Source: Escarpia spicata
Taxonomy: Eukaryota > Annelida > Polychaeta > Sabellida > Siboglinidae
DNA length: 64,000 bases
Reading direction: 5' to 3'
NCBI GenBank assembly: GCA_963995525.1
Contig: OZ023211.1
Coordinates: 54,794,564 to 54,858,563 of the forward strand
The notes beneath the pieces were generated by a model. The model searched no databases and had not been told where the DNA came from. It saw only the letters and a list, made by a program, of their open reading frames with translations. Each line of letters opens with the position of its first letter. Position 1 is the stretch's first letter. This document shows positions 12,092 through 25,789 of this stretch, piece after piece. The position numbers and the translations under genes were made by a program.

Positions 12092-12160
12092 CAGGGTCTG
12101 ATTTTAGCGAGGGCCCGGTGACCCGCTGGCCCCTAGATTCACTGCTGGGCCCCTAATAAT
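12092..12160 (+). mobile_element. hAT-like left end without partner
   Basis: CAGGGTCTGATTTTAGCGAG is followed by alternating GGGCCC, CCGGTGACC and TGGCCCCTAG text, in the style of hAT ends. No inverse end was found within the next kilobases. Confidence 0.35.
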
Positions 12161-12194
12161 TTTATGTCAAGGGGTCAGGCTGGCTCATTAAAAG

Positions 12195-12325
12195 GACTAG
12201 TCTGTTTTTCATGTATTAATTAATATAATGTTCTTAAGATTTTGCTAACTTTGTTGAAGGTATACTGCCCACCAAATTATGTTTAGTAAGTAACAATGGT
12301 CGCAATTTGAAAGGCAAGACCACGG
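12195..12325 (+). repeat. Second copy of interior of the 8114-9169 element
   Basis: Matches about 8886-9030, including AATATAATGTTCTTAAGA, GTTGAAGGTATACTGCCCAC and GTAACAATGGTCGCAATTTG. It is a truncated relative without its ends. Confidence 0.75.
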
Positions 12326-12750
12326 GTGCATGTTCAAATAGTAAACACAACATCTAGTTTAAAAACAAGCTTCATTGGCAATACGGCCGAGTCGGGCTGA
12401 GTAAACTGTTGTATCCTTTGATGTTTAACGATGCTCACTTTTCTACGGTCAACACATCACACTTCCAGTTAGAAATTACTACTCCTGCTAATTCCGGGTA
12501 GACAAACAGACTATATCCCTTTAAATTGGCCCAGCTTACAGCTGTACTGTTATAATTATAGCTGGGTAGATCGATTCCTAGTAACACTAAGACAATGTTT
12601 GCCTCTTGACACGCCAAGACTCGGTCTAATTATAGCTGGAAAGATCAGCTCCAAGTACTCTTGAGACTGCCACTAGCCACATCAAAGCACCATTAACTGC
12701 AAGTGGGACTCACACCATACAGTGTCAATAACTTGTCCCACTTATCTAAA
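12326..12750. other. No feature recognised
   Basis: AT-rich DNA with a short internal echo: TTATAGCTGGGTAGATCGATTCC and TTATAGCTGGAAAGATCAGC, about 75 bp apart. No gene was seen. Confidence 0.4.
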
Positions 12751-14059
12751 AGGAAATAAAAATAAGGCATTAGCTAAAATCCTTTTTCCATGTGTACACA
12801 AAGTTTAACATTGTATGTAACATTTGACAACATTAAACAAATACAGAAAAATACATTTGTAGCATATATTCGATTTTAAGCCCGTCTGTGAAGCGATTCC
12901 CGCGGAAACAAAAAAATTAATGAGCTAGGCGATCACGTGGTATCGCGACGTCACTTATGACACACAATCGCATCAGGCCGACCCTTTCCATGCATTCAGA
13001 GCATGTTTACAAGTATAGCTTTTGGGTCGAAACGAGCGTCAGAAAGAGTTATTGTGCAATAGTCCGATGTTATACAAACACTAGTCATCATAGAGGAACA
13101 AGCAGTTATCTTACGGTTCCACATGAATCTTATTTTATTCAAAACAACGAATGCGAATGGGCCTACAAGTCGACTAGGTTTCGCTGAGCTTGGGCTCGTT
13201 TTCAGAATAATTATATCAAATGCAACCAACGGGAGATAATCTACACCAATAAACATACATAGCAAACATATATTGTATACAGCTACAGAAAGTAACGTGT
13301 ATAATCTCATAATATCACTAGAATATCGATATATGAAGGAGTTGTACAATTTATCATAACAACTTAAATCAGTCGGAGAGTTTCCGCTTGTCCCGATAGC
13401 TCAGTGGGTAGGCGCGTTTGTTACTTGTAATTTATTTTACAATCGGGTGACGCCGGTTCAATCCTGACAGCATGCAAACTTTTGATTTTCTTTACACTTG
13501 TTTTGTTTATGTTTTCACGAAGTAATATAAACAAAATCACCACAAAAATTAAAATATGGTCATTGTATATAACAATGTTTCTAAATTGCATTTATCCAGA
13601 CAGATCTCAATCTGTTTTCACATATATAATTACAATATATTACTGTACAATATATTTACAATTAATAAATTATATATCCATTACATTATATCGATTCCTG
13701 TGGACCCATAAGATAATTGCTTGTTCCTCTATGATGACTAGTGTTTGTATTACGTCGGAATATTGCACATTAACTCATTCTGATGCTCGTTTCGACCCAA
13801 AAGCTATCCTTGTAAACATGCTCTAAATGCATGGAAAGGGTCGGCCTGATGCGAGTTTGAGTCATAAGTGACGTCACATCTCGGCATCCCGAAATGCGCG
13901 CCAAAAATATGCATATTCGAAAATGTCCGGATGCACAGCATAAAATGTGGAATTTCTAATTCATAGATTTTTTTTGGATTTTTTTTGCTTGGTGGACGTG
14001 GAAATAGATAGCAGGATGTAATATAACATGAATTCAAGCAATAGATGTTTTTATTCCCT
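12751..14059. mobile_element. Palindromic (fold-back-like) element, copy 2, partly deleted
   Basis: Has the same left end (AGGAAATAAAAA) and right end (TTTTTATTCCCT) as 5878-7716. It is flanked by TAAA on the left and TTAA on the right. The left arm (about 12950-13600) is intact, including the tRNA-like unit. The right arm is reduced to about 13684-13870, having lost the centre-proximal part with its tRNA-like unit. The shared ends show that this is one mobile family, not a local rearrangement. Confidence 0.75.
13389..13469 (+). ncRNA. tRNA-like unit in palindromic element copy 2
   Basis: A box TAGCTCAGTGGG and B box GGTTCAATCCT are well kept. The anticodon region is again not tRNA-like. It is homologous to 6528-6610. 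Confidence 0.55.
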
Positions 14060-14063
14060 TTAA

Positions 14064-14969
14064 TGTATCTCATGAGAAAGTTAATTAATTAAATTAATTG
14101 AATTAACAAATTAAAAATTTTAAATTAATCCATGTCTGTTGGGTGGTACTGCGGTTAAATACAAAGTCACTCAATAAATAGTCTTTGAACAAGTGTGGGA
14201 AACCGGTACCAGACAGACATTTCACATGGCTGAGAATGTAGTCCCTACATAAAACATTTGTTTCACAAGATATAGAGCCATTCATCCACTCAAAACTAAT
14301 AGCAAGGTAATAGACAAGGTAACTTTGGTGAAGTTACAAAGCCAGGTTAACAACACCAGGGTAATAAAACATACATACGGGCATCACGGTAGTCTGATTT
14401 CTGGGGGGAGGACCAAGGGGGTAGGCTCCACACTCTTATTTCTATCAGATAAAATGGGTATGTGTGTATTTATGCGTGGTTTTATTGAGATATATTTGTA
14501 TGTTTCTCACCTAAAACGTGTATGATCCGCATTGTTTTTCCTTACTTCTGGATATTGAACACAAGTTGCAAGTGGTAACCTCATGCCTGTGGAACGATTT
14601 ACCCTGTTGTCTCCATGTCATGAACTCCTGAACTTTTAAAATATAATTTCTTAAGATGCGTTCGTCAATAATTGCTGCCAGGTTTTTATATCTTATATCT
14701 TGGTTTTGATATTATTAACTTATTATGGATAAGTCACATTTTACATCATTCTAAATACCTCAATTATTAATTCATACTTTTGCTTTATTTTGTATTTTAA
14801 TTGACATTTTATATATTTAATTTAAAAATTAGTAAAAAATGTACTTGTTTCATAGTCAGTTTATTATATATAGTGATGTTTCAATTGCTCTCAGCAATTT
14901 TCACCAGACAGTTACCGCTACATGGCAAAACTGACTGAAAGAATTTTAAATATAATAATAATAATATTA
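14064..14969. other. No feature recognised
   Basis: AT-rich; only chance frames. Confidence 0.4.
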
Positions 14970-15030
14970 CATCTGAAACTAACAAACTCCAGATGTCGTG
15001 GACAAGGAAGCCTTTGGCTTATCGAGAGTC
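14970..15030 (-). mobile_element. 3' end fragment of CR1-like LINE
   Basis: On the minus strand GGACTCTCGATAAGCC, then AAAGGCTTCCTTGTCCAC, matches the 3' untranslated part of the LINE at 29434-30496 (about 30413-30455). It is followed on that strand by an AT-rich tail with repeated ATT. This is a severely 5'-truncated insertion. Confidence 0.65.
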
Positions 15031-16387
15031 CAAAAATTGTCCACCTACTTATAACCTGCCCTCATCAGATCGCTGACAGCGTTATACTTAAACATATTCA
15101 TACTGCTAGCATTAACACAAGTAATAGCAAATGTAAAAAAAAAAATTTTTAAGAATTAAAAGAAATACAAGTGAAATGTTATTGGAGTACAATGTAGGAA
15201 GAGACAGAAGAGACGGATTAGAGGAAAGCTACGCGAGATTAGGTCTCGGTGACTGGCTCGGGAGGAATGAGTAATAGGATTGACATATGGATCTGCCACC
15301 TGGTGACTTGAGTATGTTAAATGTTATGGACCCTGCTGGTGTCTACACCTGGTGAACACTGTGCTAACTAAAAGTGAGTGCACATTCTGGCATCAACTAG
15401 TACAGTCAAAGTTCCATTGCTCACTATCATACAATAGCCCAGTGGGATTAGTGGTAATTAGAGCTTTCATTAGGGACATATTAATTGCAAAACAATGTTA
15501 CCCGAAGGTTTTTTCAATTTTCAAATATATCTTAGTGGTAGATGAAAATTAATGTCCCAATGAGAGGGGCACCTTCCTGATCTAACAAGACTTGGAGAGA
15601 TAATTTTGTTGATGAAAATCAGCCCTTGTGGTTTGCCATCCAACTGTAATCAAGCTAGTGTAGTAATGATAGTATACATGTATGTGTAATTGTATGCGAG
15701 TATGTTAATGTTTTCCTCTTTAAGGTTTGAGCGGCGGTTATCATGTCAGTGGATTTCTTTACTTTGTTCATCATAGAACATTAGTACGTGTTTGAATGAA
15801 CATATGTACAACACAAGAAAACATGGCATTAATTCCATATGTCACCAGTCCATCCTTTAAAAACTACTACTTTGTGTGTCTCAGTGGAATTCCCCTTCAA
15901 ATTCTTGGAAACTATAATGACGTTTCTGTAAAAATGATGACGTCAGTTTCACGCCAGCGCAGATGTCCACGAGTGTAAATTCGCTTGCCGTGAATGCATA
16001 TCATGTAGTCTGGTTATTCTGATACCAATATCTTGTTTTATGAAGATTACATAATTGCATCTCGAAATTAAATAACCAATGCTGCGGTAATCTTCTTGTT
16101 TTGCAACCGACCGCTGTTCCACGCTCGACAACGCTGCCATTTATCAGTAACCCGGGGTTGACCTCTGACCAATCAGGTGCCACTAAAACACACACTAGCA
16201 CGTGGGGCCGTAGGCCAGTCATAAACACGAGGTCGTTCGACACTTAGTCATTACAAATACATATAGCAGGGCTTAGTTAGTGGGAAAACGTGGGGATATC
16301 TCTAAAACAGATGTCTTCATCACTTTGTATTAAAAATAAACTACTCGCCAATAACAAAACGTCACATTTTATGCAACACCCGCCTAT
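15031..16387. other. No gene recognised
   Basis: Contains an A10 run near 15136. Frames of 60-66 codons lack motifs. Confidence 0.4.
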
Positions 16388-16733
16388 CTGGATTGTGGAG
16401 CGCAGTAGCGCATCAGTAGGAGCTCTGCACTCTTGAATGAGAGAACGCGGGTTTGAATCCTGTGTGGCGGTGTCGAACCTTGGTTCATTTACTCTACACT
16501 GCTTCAGTTCACTCGGCTCTATGAGTACCTGGCTATAGACAGTGGTGGACATTTATGTACGAATAGTCTTCACCTGTTAATTGCAGCGTGGCTGAATGCT
16601 TCCCAGAGAAATTGAGATGGTGTTCGATTGAACAGGTCTGCCAGGAATAAAGTGTAAACCGCTTTGAGCAGTCCTGAGGACGGGATACTTTGCTATATAA
16701 GAACTTACCTTTACCTTTACTTTTATCTGCTGA
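16388..16733 (+). mobile_element. tRNA-derived SINE, most complete copy
   Basis: The head carries a B box GGTTTGAATCC at 16450-16460 and a weaker A-box region upstream. The body contains CTGAATGCTTCCCAGAG, ATTGAACAGGTCTGCCAGG and AGTGTAAACCGCTTTGAGC. The tail is TATATAAGAACTTACC followed by repeated TTTACC. The same body and tail recur at 19150-19295, 55540-55817 and, diverged, 38565-38785. It encodes nothing and would depend on a LINE for movement. Confidence 0.75.
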
Positions 16734-18631
16734 CATGTCTGTTATCAATGACAACCAGGAAGCATTACTTAATGTAATTTTTTTTTTAACTGCAATAGTT
16801 ACAAAGCTATAACTCGGCATGCAAGCTCGCTTTACATGTGCACCAAATTGCACAAGATTGATTTACGATCGGTGAAAGGGTTGTGCCAAAAATACACTTC
16901 AAGTTTTAGCTGTCTGTCAACATTGTTGTAACATTTTTATGAAGCTGTAGCGTGCTTAATATGCATTGTTCACAAACCAAAAAAATTCAATAATACATTT
17001 GTGCTTACCAATTTTTCTTTCAGGGTTTTTGTTAAAATGAAATAAAATGCCATCATGTGGTGATTTTTGACATATTTTTAATTGTTTTTAAAAGCATGGA
17101 AATGTCGCTAAACAACCTAGTAACGTAATTCTTTTTGGACTAGAGTATTGCTTGATGTCATAGGCAGAGTTTGATAAAAAATTGTTTGTCTATGTTCAAA
17201 ACCTTTATTAGAAATTATTAATTCAAAAGCATGTCTGCCACCAGAGCCACCTTAATGGCTTGCATTTCAGGTACCAAACTTGCATGGATTCATGTACGAC
17301 CACTCACAGGAAAGTAATGTTACAATTTGTTTAGAAATTCTGTGTTGGTTAAGGGGTCTTAACGATTTTAGGGTTTCTACCCTATGTCAGGTGGATGTTT
17401 GTTCATAACGTTATGCATATTTTGTGCGATTGTTCAGAGGTCGTGAGCATCACCAGTCAGTTCTAAACACTTTATGTAACTTCTGTTAAGGCAAAAGCTT
17501 TAAAACTAACATAACAAACATGATTTTTGAATACTCCGGGAAACCGTCTTTTGCTTTTGTTAGTAATGCCATTTGGACGATAAACGTTATCTAAAATGCC
17601 AACATTTAAATGTAAAATAAGAAAATTAACACTTGTTTGCATTTGCAGTTGCATCTTATTTTGTTTTTGTTAGATAACTGCCCGGGGTAGTGTGCAGATC
17701 TACGACTCCTGGCTTGTGTGAATGGCAGAAACACCAGATGTTGCATAATCGTCAATCTGCAGACACACCAAATAGCCTATTCTATTCTGAAGGAGACAGT
17801 TCCTGGAAACTTGTGTGAATGCTAACATTGGCAAGATGTTGTTGAATAACGTAATCAAACACAATGCTTTCCTTCCATAAGAAGCAGTAGGCAGGTAAAA
17901 TGGACTATGAGAACATTTGTCAGAGCAACAAAGAAATTAATATAATCAATTATTTTACCTACTTAAACCCACAATAAAATGGCGAGACAGCGATAGCAAA
18001 CTGACTACTGATGGTGTCATCCTTCCATAGTTTGCATAAAAACATATCTATTTTAATGCACTTTGCTTGGTTTCCCAAAGCTCTCATTTATAATCTATTT
18101 TGGAAAAGCTATCCTGCAATGGACAACAGTTATTGACGTGCTTCTTGTTATTGTGCTCCATTGCTTGGTCTCGAAAAGACCTGCCCAGTTCAATGGATTG
18201 GCACTAAATATCAGCCCGACAATTTGCTTTCACTAACTACCTAATGCAATGACCAGAACCATTTCTTTAGGCGATAAAAAGAATGCATTTTTTCTTAAAC
18301 AGAGTGCACACGCTACATATCTAGACATAAAAGATCTGGATTCATGATGGGTAAATGAACTGAGGAAGCAGCTTTAATAAAAGATTGCATACTCATAACG
18401 TCATCGGAGTTTGATGGCTGCAAGTGCCACAATTGCAACAGAAGTGCGGGGATTCTGTGAGAATATTTTTCTGAGAAAGACGTTAATGCTGCCTATACAT
18501 CTATTACCAAGAGGGTGATTAATGTCATTGGAGCTGGGAAGTTTTGACACACTTAATTAGAAAATAGAGGCACATTATATGAGAACATTTCACTTTGTCT
18601 GTATTTGGCATGACACCTTGGTGGTGGAGAA
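16734..18631. other. No gene recognised
   Basis: AT-rich. The 106-codon minus frame at 16533-16853 overlaps the SINE and is a chance frame. Nothing else was seen. Confidence 0.4.
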
Positions 18632-18980
18632 CAGGCCCTTAGCCAGAAATAATTTTGTGTCTTGAATTATTCAAAAGTGTGCCTTTTAGCACAAGAACAT
18701 GTAAGTCACAACCGTTATTGGCCAGATTAGTTTTTTCAATGACAAACCAGTGTCATTTAAACCATTAATTTTATTTAATTGATACTGATCCATTTGATAT
18801 GTTTCACTTCCAGTTCTGCCAATGATAGTCATTAATATGGACCCCTTGGAACTATTAGTTAAGCTAGTGGCCATCTGGCTGTCTCTATATTCTACCTGCC
18901 TTATGAGTTGTAATTGCCTGTCTTGGCCAGTCATCTGCCAGTCTTGAAGACAGACAGACGGGTCTCTGACTAAGCCCCTG
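18632..18980. mobile_element. hAT MITE family A, copy 1, with 8-bp target duplication
   Basis: The left end CAGGCCCTTAGCCAGA and the inverse of the right end (CTGACTAAGCCCCTG) form terminal inverted repeats. The flanks are GTGGAGAA (18624-18631) and GTGGAGAG (18981-18988), an 8-bp duplication with one mismatch, as expected for hAT. No coding capacity. A second copy lies at 58303-58669. Confidence 0.85.
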
Positions 18981-19149
18981 GTGGAGAGCCAAACTATCAG
19001 TTGAGTCGACAGAAGTAGAAGTCCTCAAATTCCAAAACTGCCTGCATCTTTCAGATTATACGTTACACACTGTCGGTCCTTAGTATCTGGTGTAGTCAAG
19101 TATCTGATGGGGTAAATGTGTAACCTGTCGTTGACTCACAGAGTGGTAG

Positions 19150-19295
19150 TCTCTACCTCTGACCCACTGGTTCTTGCTCCCAGCGGCTGGTGTTTGATTG
19201 AACAGGTCTACCAGGGAGTAAAGTGTAAAGCGCTTAGAGCAGTCCTGAGGACTGGATACTGCACTATATAAGAACTTACCTTTACTTTATCTTTA
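19150..19295 (+). mobile_element. tRNA-derived SINE, 3' part
   Basis: Matches the body and tail of 16388-16733: TTGATTGAACAGGTCTACCAG, AAGTGTAAAGCGCTTAGAGC and TATATAAGAACTTACCTTTA. The 5' head is not recognisable. Confidence 0.75.
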
Positions 19296-20479
19296 TATGA
19301 CATCAATGTCGTCACTGACTTCTAACAGGGGTGTAGCAGTATATAGATGCATGAACAATGTTGGATTTTCTTCAATTTCTTCTGTGACTCATTTGCCTGG
19401 TTTACGTGGTTAGCATGTGAAGACATCAGACGTTTAATTAACTGCCAAATTGTAGTACTGCAGTTTCCATCCCCTGTCCATATTGGTTAACCTTCTGTAC
19501 TGGTTTGTTTTGTTGTGGAATGTACTTTATAATCCATGTTGATCAGTAAAAGGTATTTCTTTCCAGATTACCAATTGTTGAGGAATTTATTCTTTTATAA
19601 GTTTCCCCTGGACTATGGGCGGCTACTAGTGGACCCCTCAAAAGTGAAATTAGATGTTTTAGAATGTTTTTTCAGAATACTGGCCTATTGCTTATTTTCT
19701 TTTATGCCGCATTAAATTAAATGTTGATGTCCCTGATTGCAGAAAAGGACTTACAGTCTTCCCTGTTGTTTACTGCTTCTAGGAGGCTTTGTGTATAGGT
19801 ACCCCCCAGTGATATAAAAGAATGCCTAGAAAACTTCCCATGAAAAACACTGTATTTGGTGCTAACAAGAGATATCTTCTTTTTTGCAAAAGTCAAGAAG
19901 TTAGCATTTTATACAAACTGACATCAGATGCAGTTTCTCGGTTGAGGAATGGATTTCGCTTTGTTTCTTGTTTATGAAGTCAACTTCTTCAGTGTGAGAA
20001 TGATGTGGTTTTCCTCGCTGACATAAACTGAAGATGGGGTTTCATCAGCAGGTTTTACAGAGGAATGAGTCTATTCATATGCATTAGGTGTGAATTGGGT
20101 CGTCTTGCATCACGTAGATAGGAATGACCATAGGTCTTTTTATTAGAGGCACGAGCAATACTTGACCTTTTCTGCACTATTGAAGAATGTTTATGATTGA
20201 AAATGATGGTTTCCAGAAATAGTGTAGCATTTTTGCTGTAAATGTCAAGTGCCGAGGTTTATTGTCGAGATGTATATTCATGAAGGTATCAGATCATATG
20301 CCCTGGTACTCTGCATTATTGCTTGCCTTACTTGTAATAAGTCAAGGTTTGTCTCATGTAATTGCTCTCCTATCTGTCCCCGAAGTTTAGGATGAGGCTG
20401 ACAGTGATACTGGCCATCGATTGTTTCCGTAACTGAATCCATTTCCCTGTTGTCTCAATCACCCATCTCCAATCCCCCA
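19296..20479. other. No feature recognised
   Basis: No motif-bearing frame or repeat was seen. Confidence 0.4.
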
Positions 20480-21935
<1,456 letters not shown>

Positions 21936-22567
21936 ACCAGTATTAAGACCACTTCAGAATTAAGACCCAATCAGAATTAAGACCACATTTTATTAGTCCA
22001 ATAAGTGATCATATTTCTGTGGTTCGCCGTATGCTGCAATAATAATTTTGCAGGGAAGATAACCAAGTTTTATTATACTCAGCATGAGATAAATGTCACT
22101 GAGCCAGCGTGTTCATCAGAAACCACTTATTTCTACCGTGTGCTATTCTGGATTGCCAAGAAAGCCCATATTTCAAATACATGAATTATATCAAGCTGTA
22201 TAATTTCCAGGTGAGGATATTAATTGTGTATTATCACCGAATCTAATAGATACGGTATTAGCAATTAACTGCATTCGTTAGTGCTGATTGTGGCCTGGTG
22301 TTTCTGCAGACTATGAAATGTGTTTTCCTGTGTTTGTGGGTGCTGGCATTTTGCGGTGGTTAAATTGATTATCAGACAGGACATTGTGAGGCCAAACATG
22401 ATTGTGACAACTATGAGAACATCCCGGTTAAATTAATTAAGAGGATCTATGTTTCTGTGGTGTGATGTGAGAATACACAATGCTCTGATGCAGATGAGTG
22501 GTTTGCGTGTGTGATGTGCTGTAGTCTAGTGCGTAAGGCACTGGTATTTGTATCTATGTGCCAGGAA
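21936..22567. other. No feature recognised
   Basis: Unique-looking DNA without motif-bearing frames. Confidence 0.4.
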
Positions 22568-22640
22568 ATGACAGTACACAAGTCTCAAGTAACAGTACAC
22601 AAGACACATTCACAGTACAAAAGTGACGGTACACAAGTTG
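22568..22640. repeat. Outlying block of the 21-bp repeat
   Basis: Four or so degenerate units of the ACAGTACACAAGTCTCAAGTA type, separated from the main array by a LINE fragment. Confidence 0.7.
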
Positions 22641-22659
22641 CTGTTGTTCTCCTCTTGAT

Positions 22660-22820
22660 TCCCCGTCGTCAGGCATGAGGCTTGCCTCCGTCGACTCCAT
22701 TCCTAGATTTTAATTGTCTTTCTTTTTCATTTTTTCTCTCACTGATCTTGCACTGCTCTCTCCACCAACTGTCTCCATTCCCCTCTATCTTTCGTGGTCA
22801 TTCTCCACTCCTCTTCCCAG
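22660..22820 (-). mobile_element. C-terminal fragment of RTE-like LINE
   Basis: The plus-strand text (CACTGATCTTGCACTGCTCT, CCACCAACTGTCTCCATTCC, CCCTCTATCTTTC) closely parallels 56747-56890. Read on the minus strand it encodes a stretch including DRGEWRQLVERAVQDQ and then a stop. This resembles the last residues of the LINE ORF whose reverse transcriptase lies at 41215-42495. It has inserted into, or been overgrown by, the 21-bp array. Confidence 0.6.
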
Positions 22821-22844
22821 TCTCTCTTTCTCTCTTTAATATAC

Positions 22845-23292
22845 AAGTACCAGTACATAAGCCACAAGTAAAGGTACACAAGTGTCATACAAACAGTGTA
22901 AAAGTCACAAGTAACACTACCTATGTCACAGGTAACAGTACACAAGTCATAAGTCGTTGTACATGAGTCGCACATAACAGTATAAAGTCAGTAGCAGCAG
23001 TACACAAGTCTCAATTGGGAGTACACAAATAACAAACTAACAATACACAAGTCACAAGTAGCGGTACACAAGTCACAAGTAGTAGTACACAAGTCACAAG
23101 TAGCAGTACACAAGTCACTCGTAGCAGTACACACATCACAAGTAGCAGTACACAAGTCACTCGTAGCAGTACACACATCACAAGTAGCAGGACACAAGTA
23201 ACAGTACACAAGTCACAAGTAGCAGTACCAAAGTCACAAGCAACAGTACAAAAGTCACAAGTAGCAGTACACAAGTCACAAGTAGTAGTATA
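22845..23292. repeat. 21-bp degenerate tandem repeat
   Basis: The unit is approximately AGTCACAAGTAGCAGTACACA, with many substitutions and some shortened units. It has about 20 copies. The minus strand frames rich in LCTATCD are by-products of the 21-bp (7-codon) period. Confidence 0.9.
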
Positions 23293-24151
23293 TATCGAGT
23301 GATGAGTGTATCTCAAGTTAGTACTGATTCGTGCTAGGTCTTATCAACAATACATGTATTTGTTAATTTGTACTCGTACTCAAATGTAGTTCTTGTCTAT
23401 AATAGGAGAGTAGTACTTTGTTCATAGTGGCTGATGCTATTGATCGAGGTACTCTGTTCCTAACTCCTGCACTGTAAGTCATTGCAGTACTTCATCCCCA
23501 TACTGTTTTGTTGGTCTGATGAATAGTAGCTGCAAACATAAATAGAACACATTAAGAGAATACCTGATAGTTTGGAGAAAATGATCAATGTGGCTATAAC
23601 TGTGGTCTGGCGCAGTCTTCAAAATGTCAGTCATGAAATATTACGTTAACACATTCAGTGCAATTATTCACACATTAGCAAGAGCAGTGATTGATAGGAC
23701 GTTTGATGAATATTAATTGTTGATTACTCTGGTGGAGCGATCTGAGGAGTATATGAAGGGTTTGATTGAGAAATTAAAAACAAAAGATGGCGGTAGAAGG
23801 AGACGATTAAGTTTGCAATTAAATTAAGAAAATATATAATTAAATACTATTAAATGAAAATGGACACCATACCTTTTACACCAACTGCTGCACCAAAAGA
23901 AGGTAACAGTTGCTGTCAGCAGTAGATATTACGTGTGTGATTGATTTTCCCGACCAGTTAAGAATGCATTGTGTCACTGGCAAAGCTAATAATTTCTTCA
24001 GGCACATCTTTTTATCACATAACATGTTTCCACACACTTCATTGTACTTAATAACTGCACAACTGTGCAGTTTTTTTGCTAAAATCGCAATAGACAGTTT
24101 ATGCATAAAACCGTAGCTCTGCTTAGAGTTCTGGGTTTTCAATTTTTTGTG
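23293..24151. other. No feature recognised
   Basis: AT-rich. A 111-codon minus frame at 23876-24211 runs into the DIRS end and has no recognisable motif. Confidence 0.4.
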
Positions 24152-24159
24152 CTGAAATA

Positions 24160-24311
24160 TTATAATTCCTTTACGTCTGATAATTACAATGAATTGACTC
24201 ATCAATATCATTTCTAGCCTTGATCACACGATATCACCCGGCTGACCTGGTGTACCAAAATGCAAAAACCCTCTCCCATCATGCATCTGATACTGCCTCG
24301 TTTCCAATTTT
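24160..24311 (+). repeat. DIRS left inverted terminal repeat
   Basis: Matches the reverse complement of 27955-28115, including CAATATCATTTCTAGCC and CCCATCATGCATCTGATACT, with scattered substitutions. Confidence 0.9.
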
Positions 24312-24879
24312 CGTTCTGTCGTTCGCTGAGTCACACGTGTTTTTCGCTTGTCGTAATAATAAATTTTTTCCTTGGTTCTGTGGAGTGTTTAAATGTTGTT
24401 TTTATGTCATTTGTAAGATTACATTCTTACTGCGTATGGACACATTTTAGTGTTACCTATTTATAGTCCAGAACAGGGTAGACATAGTTCGGTATATAGC
24501 ATGTCCATTTCACTTTTACTTGTTCAGACCAAGACAAATTTTCATTAAACTTTTAGTTTGACATAGTTCCTAGTCTAGAATGACGTAGTAGGTTACTGTC
24601 GCCTTTTTAGGTGTGCTGACTACACTTGAAAGTATGTTTTGGTAGAGTTGGGAAATGTTTTTTAGGAATTTTGCAACACATCGGGTGAAATTCTCCAGTT
24701 CAGACGCAACTGTATTATCGCCCACTCGCTTTGTTGGACCAGACGCTTCTTCGACACAACTACGATATTATTGGTTTATGTTTCTGTGTGTGTGTGTCAC
24801 AATAAAGAGCGCGATTGTTTAGTCAGCATTTTTTTAAATATGGGTAAATAAGACCTGCAGGGAAAACGAGAAATATTTC

Positions 24880-25745
24880 TCACTCTTCCTCGTTTCCTCC
24901 AAAGATTTCACGTTTACAGGTGGAGACAGTGACACTGGCGGTACCACCGCTACCTCCGAATTCTCCAGAGTTCGGCATTGGAGTCGTCAACCATCCTTCA
25001 TCACATGACCGAGATTGCTGACCACCTCAAATCTTTAGAGAAGAAGGTGGAAGACCAACAGAGGGTATTGTGAAGCAATCATGTTTCTCCGGTATCTCAC
25101 CAGGGTGCGACTTGTGGCCCCACGGGGTTTCTGAGAGAGGAGGTGCTACGGTCGAGTCCGCTCCTGGTGACTAGTCTGGAGCATCAACTGTGTGCACAGT
25201 CTATTAATCCAGGAAGTGTTCCTGCCAATGGGCATCACAACAACAATCCTCTTTCCGTCTCTTTTTGTGAACAAAGAGACAGAGAACACTGGGGGATCTG
25301 AGCATGGGTTACGATCCTGCTCAGTGGGTCAAACGTTGGTCACCGCTAGTCGGTCACCAAACGTATATGACCAGGGCTCCACTAGCCAGTCAGCTGACAC
25401 TGGTGGACGCACTGTTACTGACCCTTGTTTGAGTTCTGGGAGTGCTCGCTAGACTTCACATCCCAGATACAGTCATTCAAAGTCATCTCACTTGCAATCG
25501 TCTCGCTTGAAATCATCTCACTCGAGTTCGTCTCCCACCCGAGGTTGTCTTCCTAGACAGATAAAACATCAACTCCTTATCCAGTTGAGATCTTGCATCA
25601 TGTGGTAGAGACCAATGAAGGATCTCTTCCAGATTCTGAATTTTTGTATTGTAGGGAGACAGAGGAAATTCTTCCCACTATTGCAGATCATTTAGACACG
25701 ATTTGCCACTTGCTACAGGATCATATTCCTACTCCTGTTCCTTAA
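24880..25745 (+). pseudogene. DIRS gag-like remnant
   Basis: One frame near 24960-25072 encodes a heptad-like stretch (HHMTEIADHLKSLEKKVEDQ), consistent with a coiled coil, then a stop. A later frame around 25440-25610 is Ser/His/Lys/Arg-rich (SHSKSSHLQSSRLKSSHSSS), as seen in the gag of DIRS elements. The frames are shifted against one another and interrupted by stops. Identification rests mainly on position between the inverted repeat and the RNase H region. Confidence 0.5.
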
Positions 25746-25789
25746 TACAGGAAATCTTGTTTGCTGTTATTACTTTTATTGTCAGCGAC

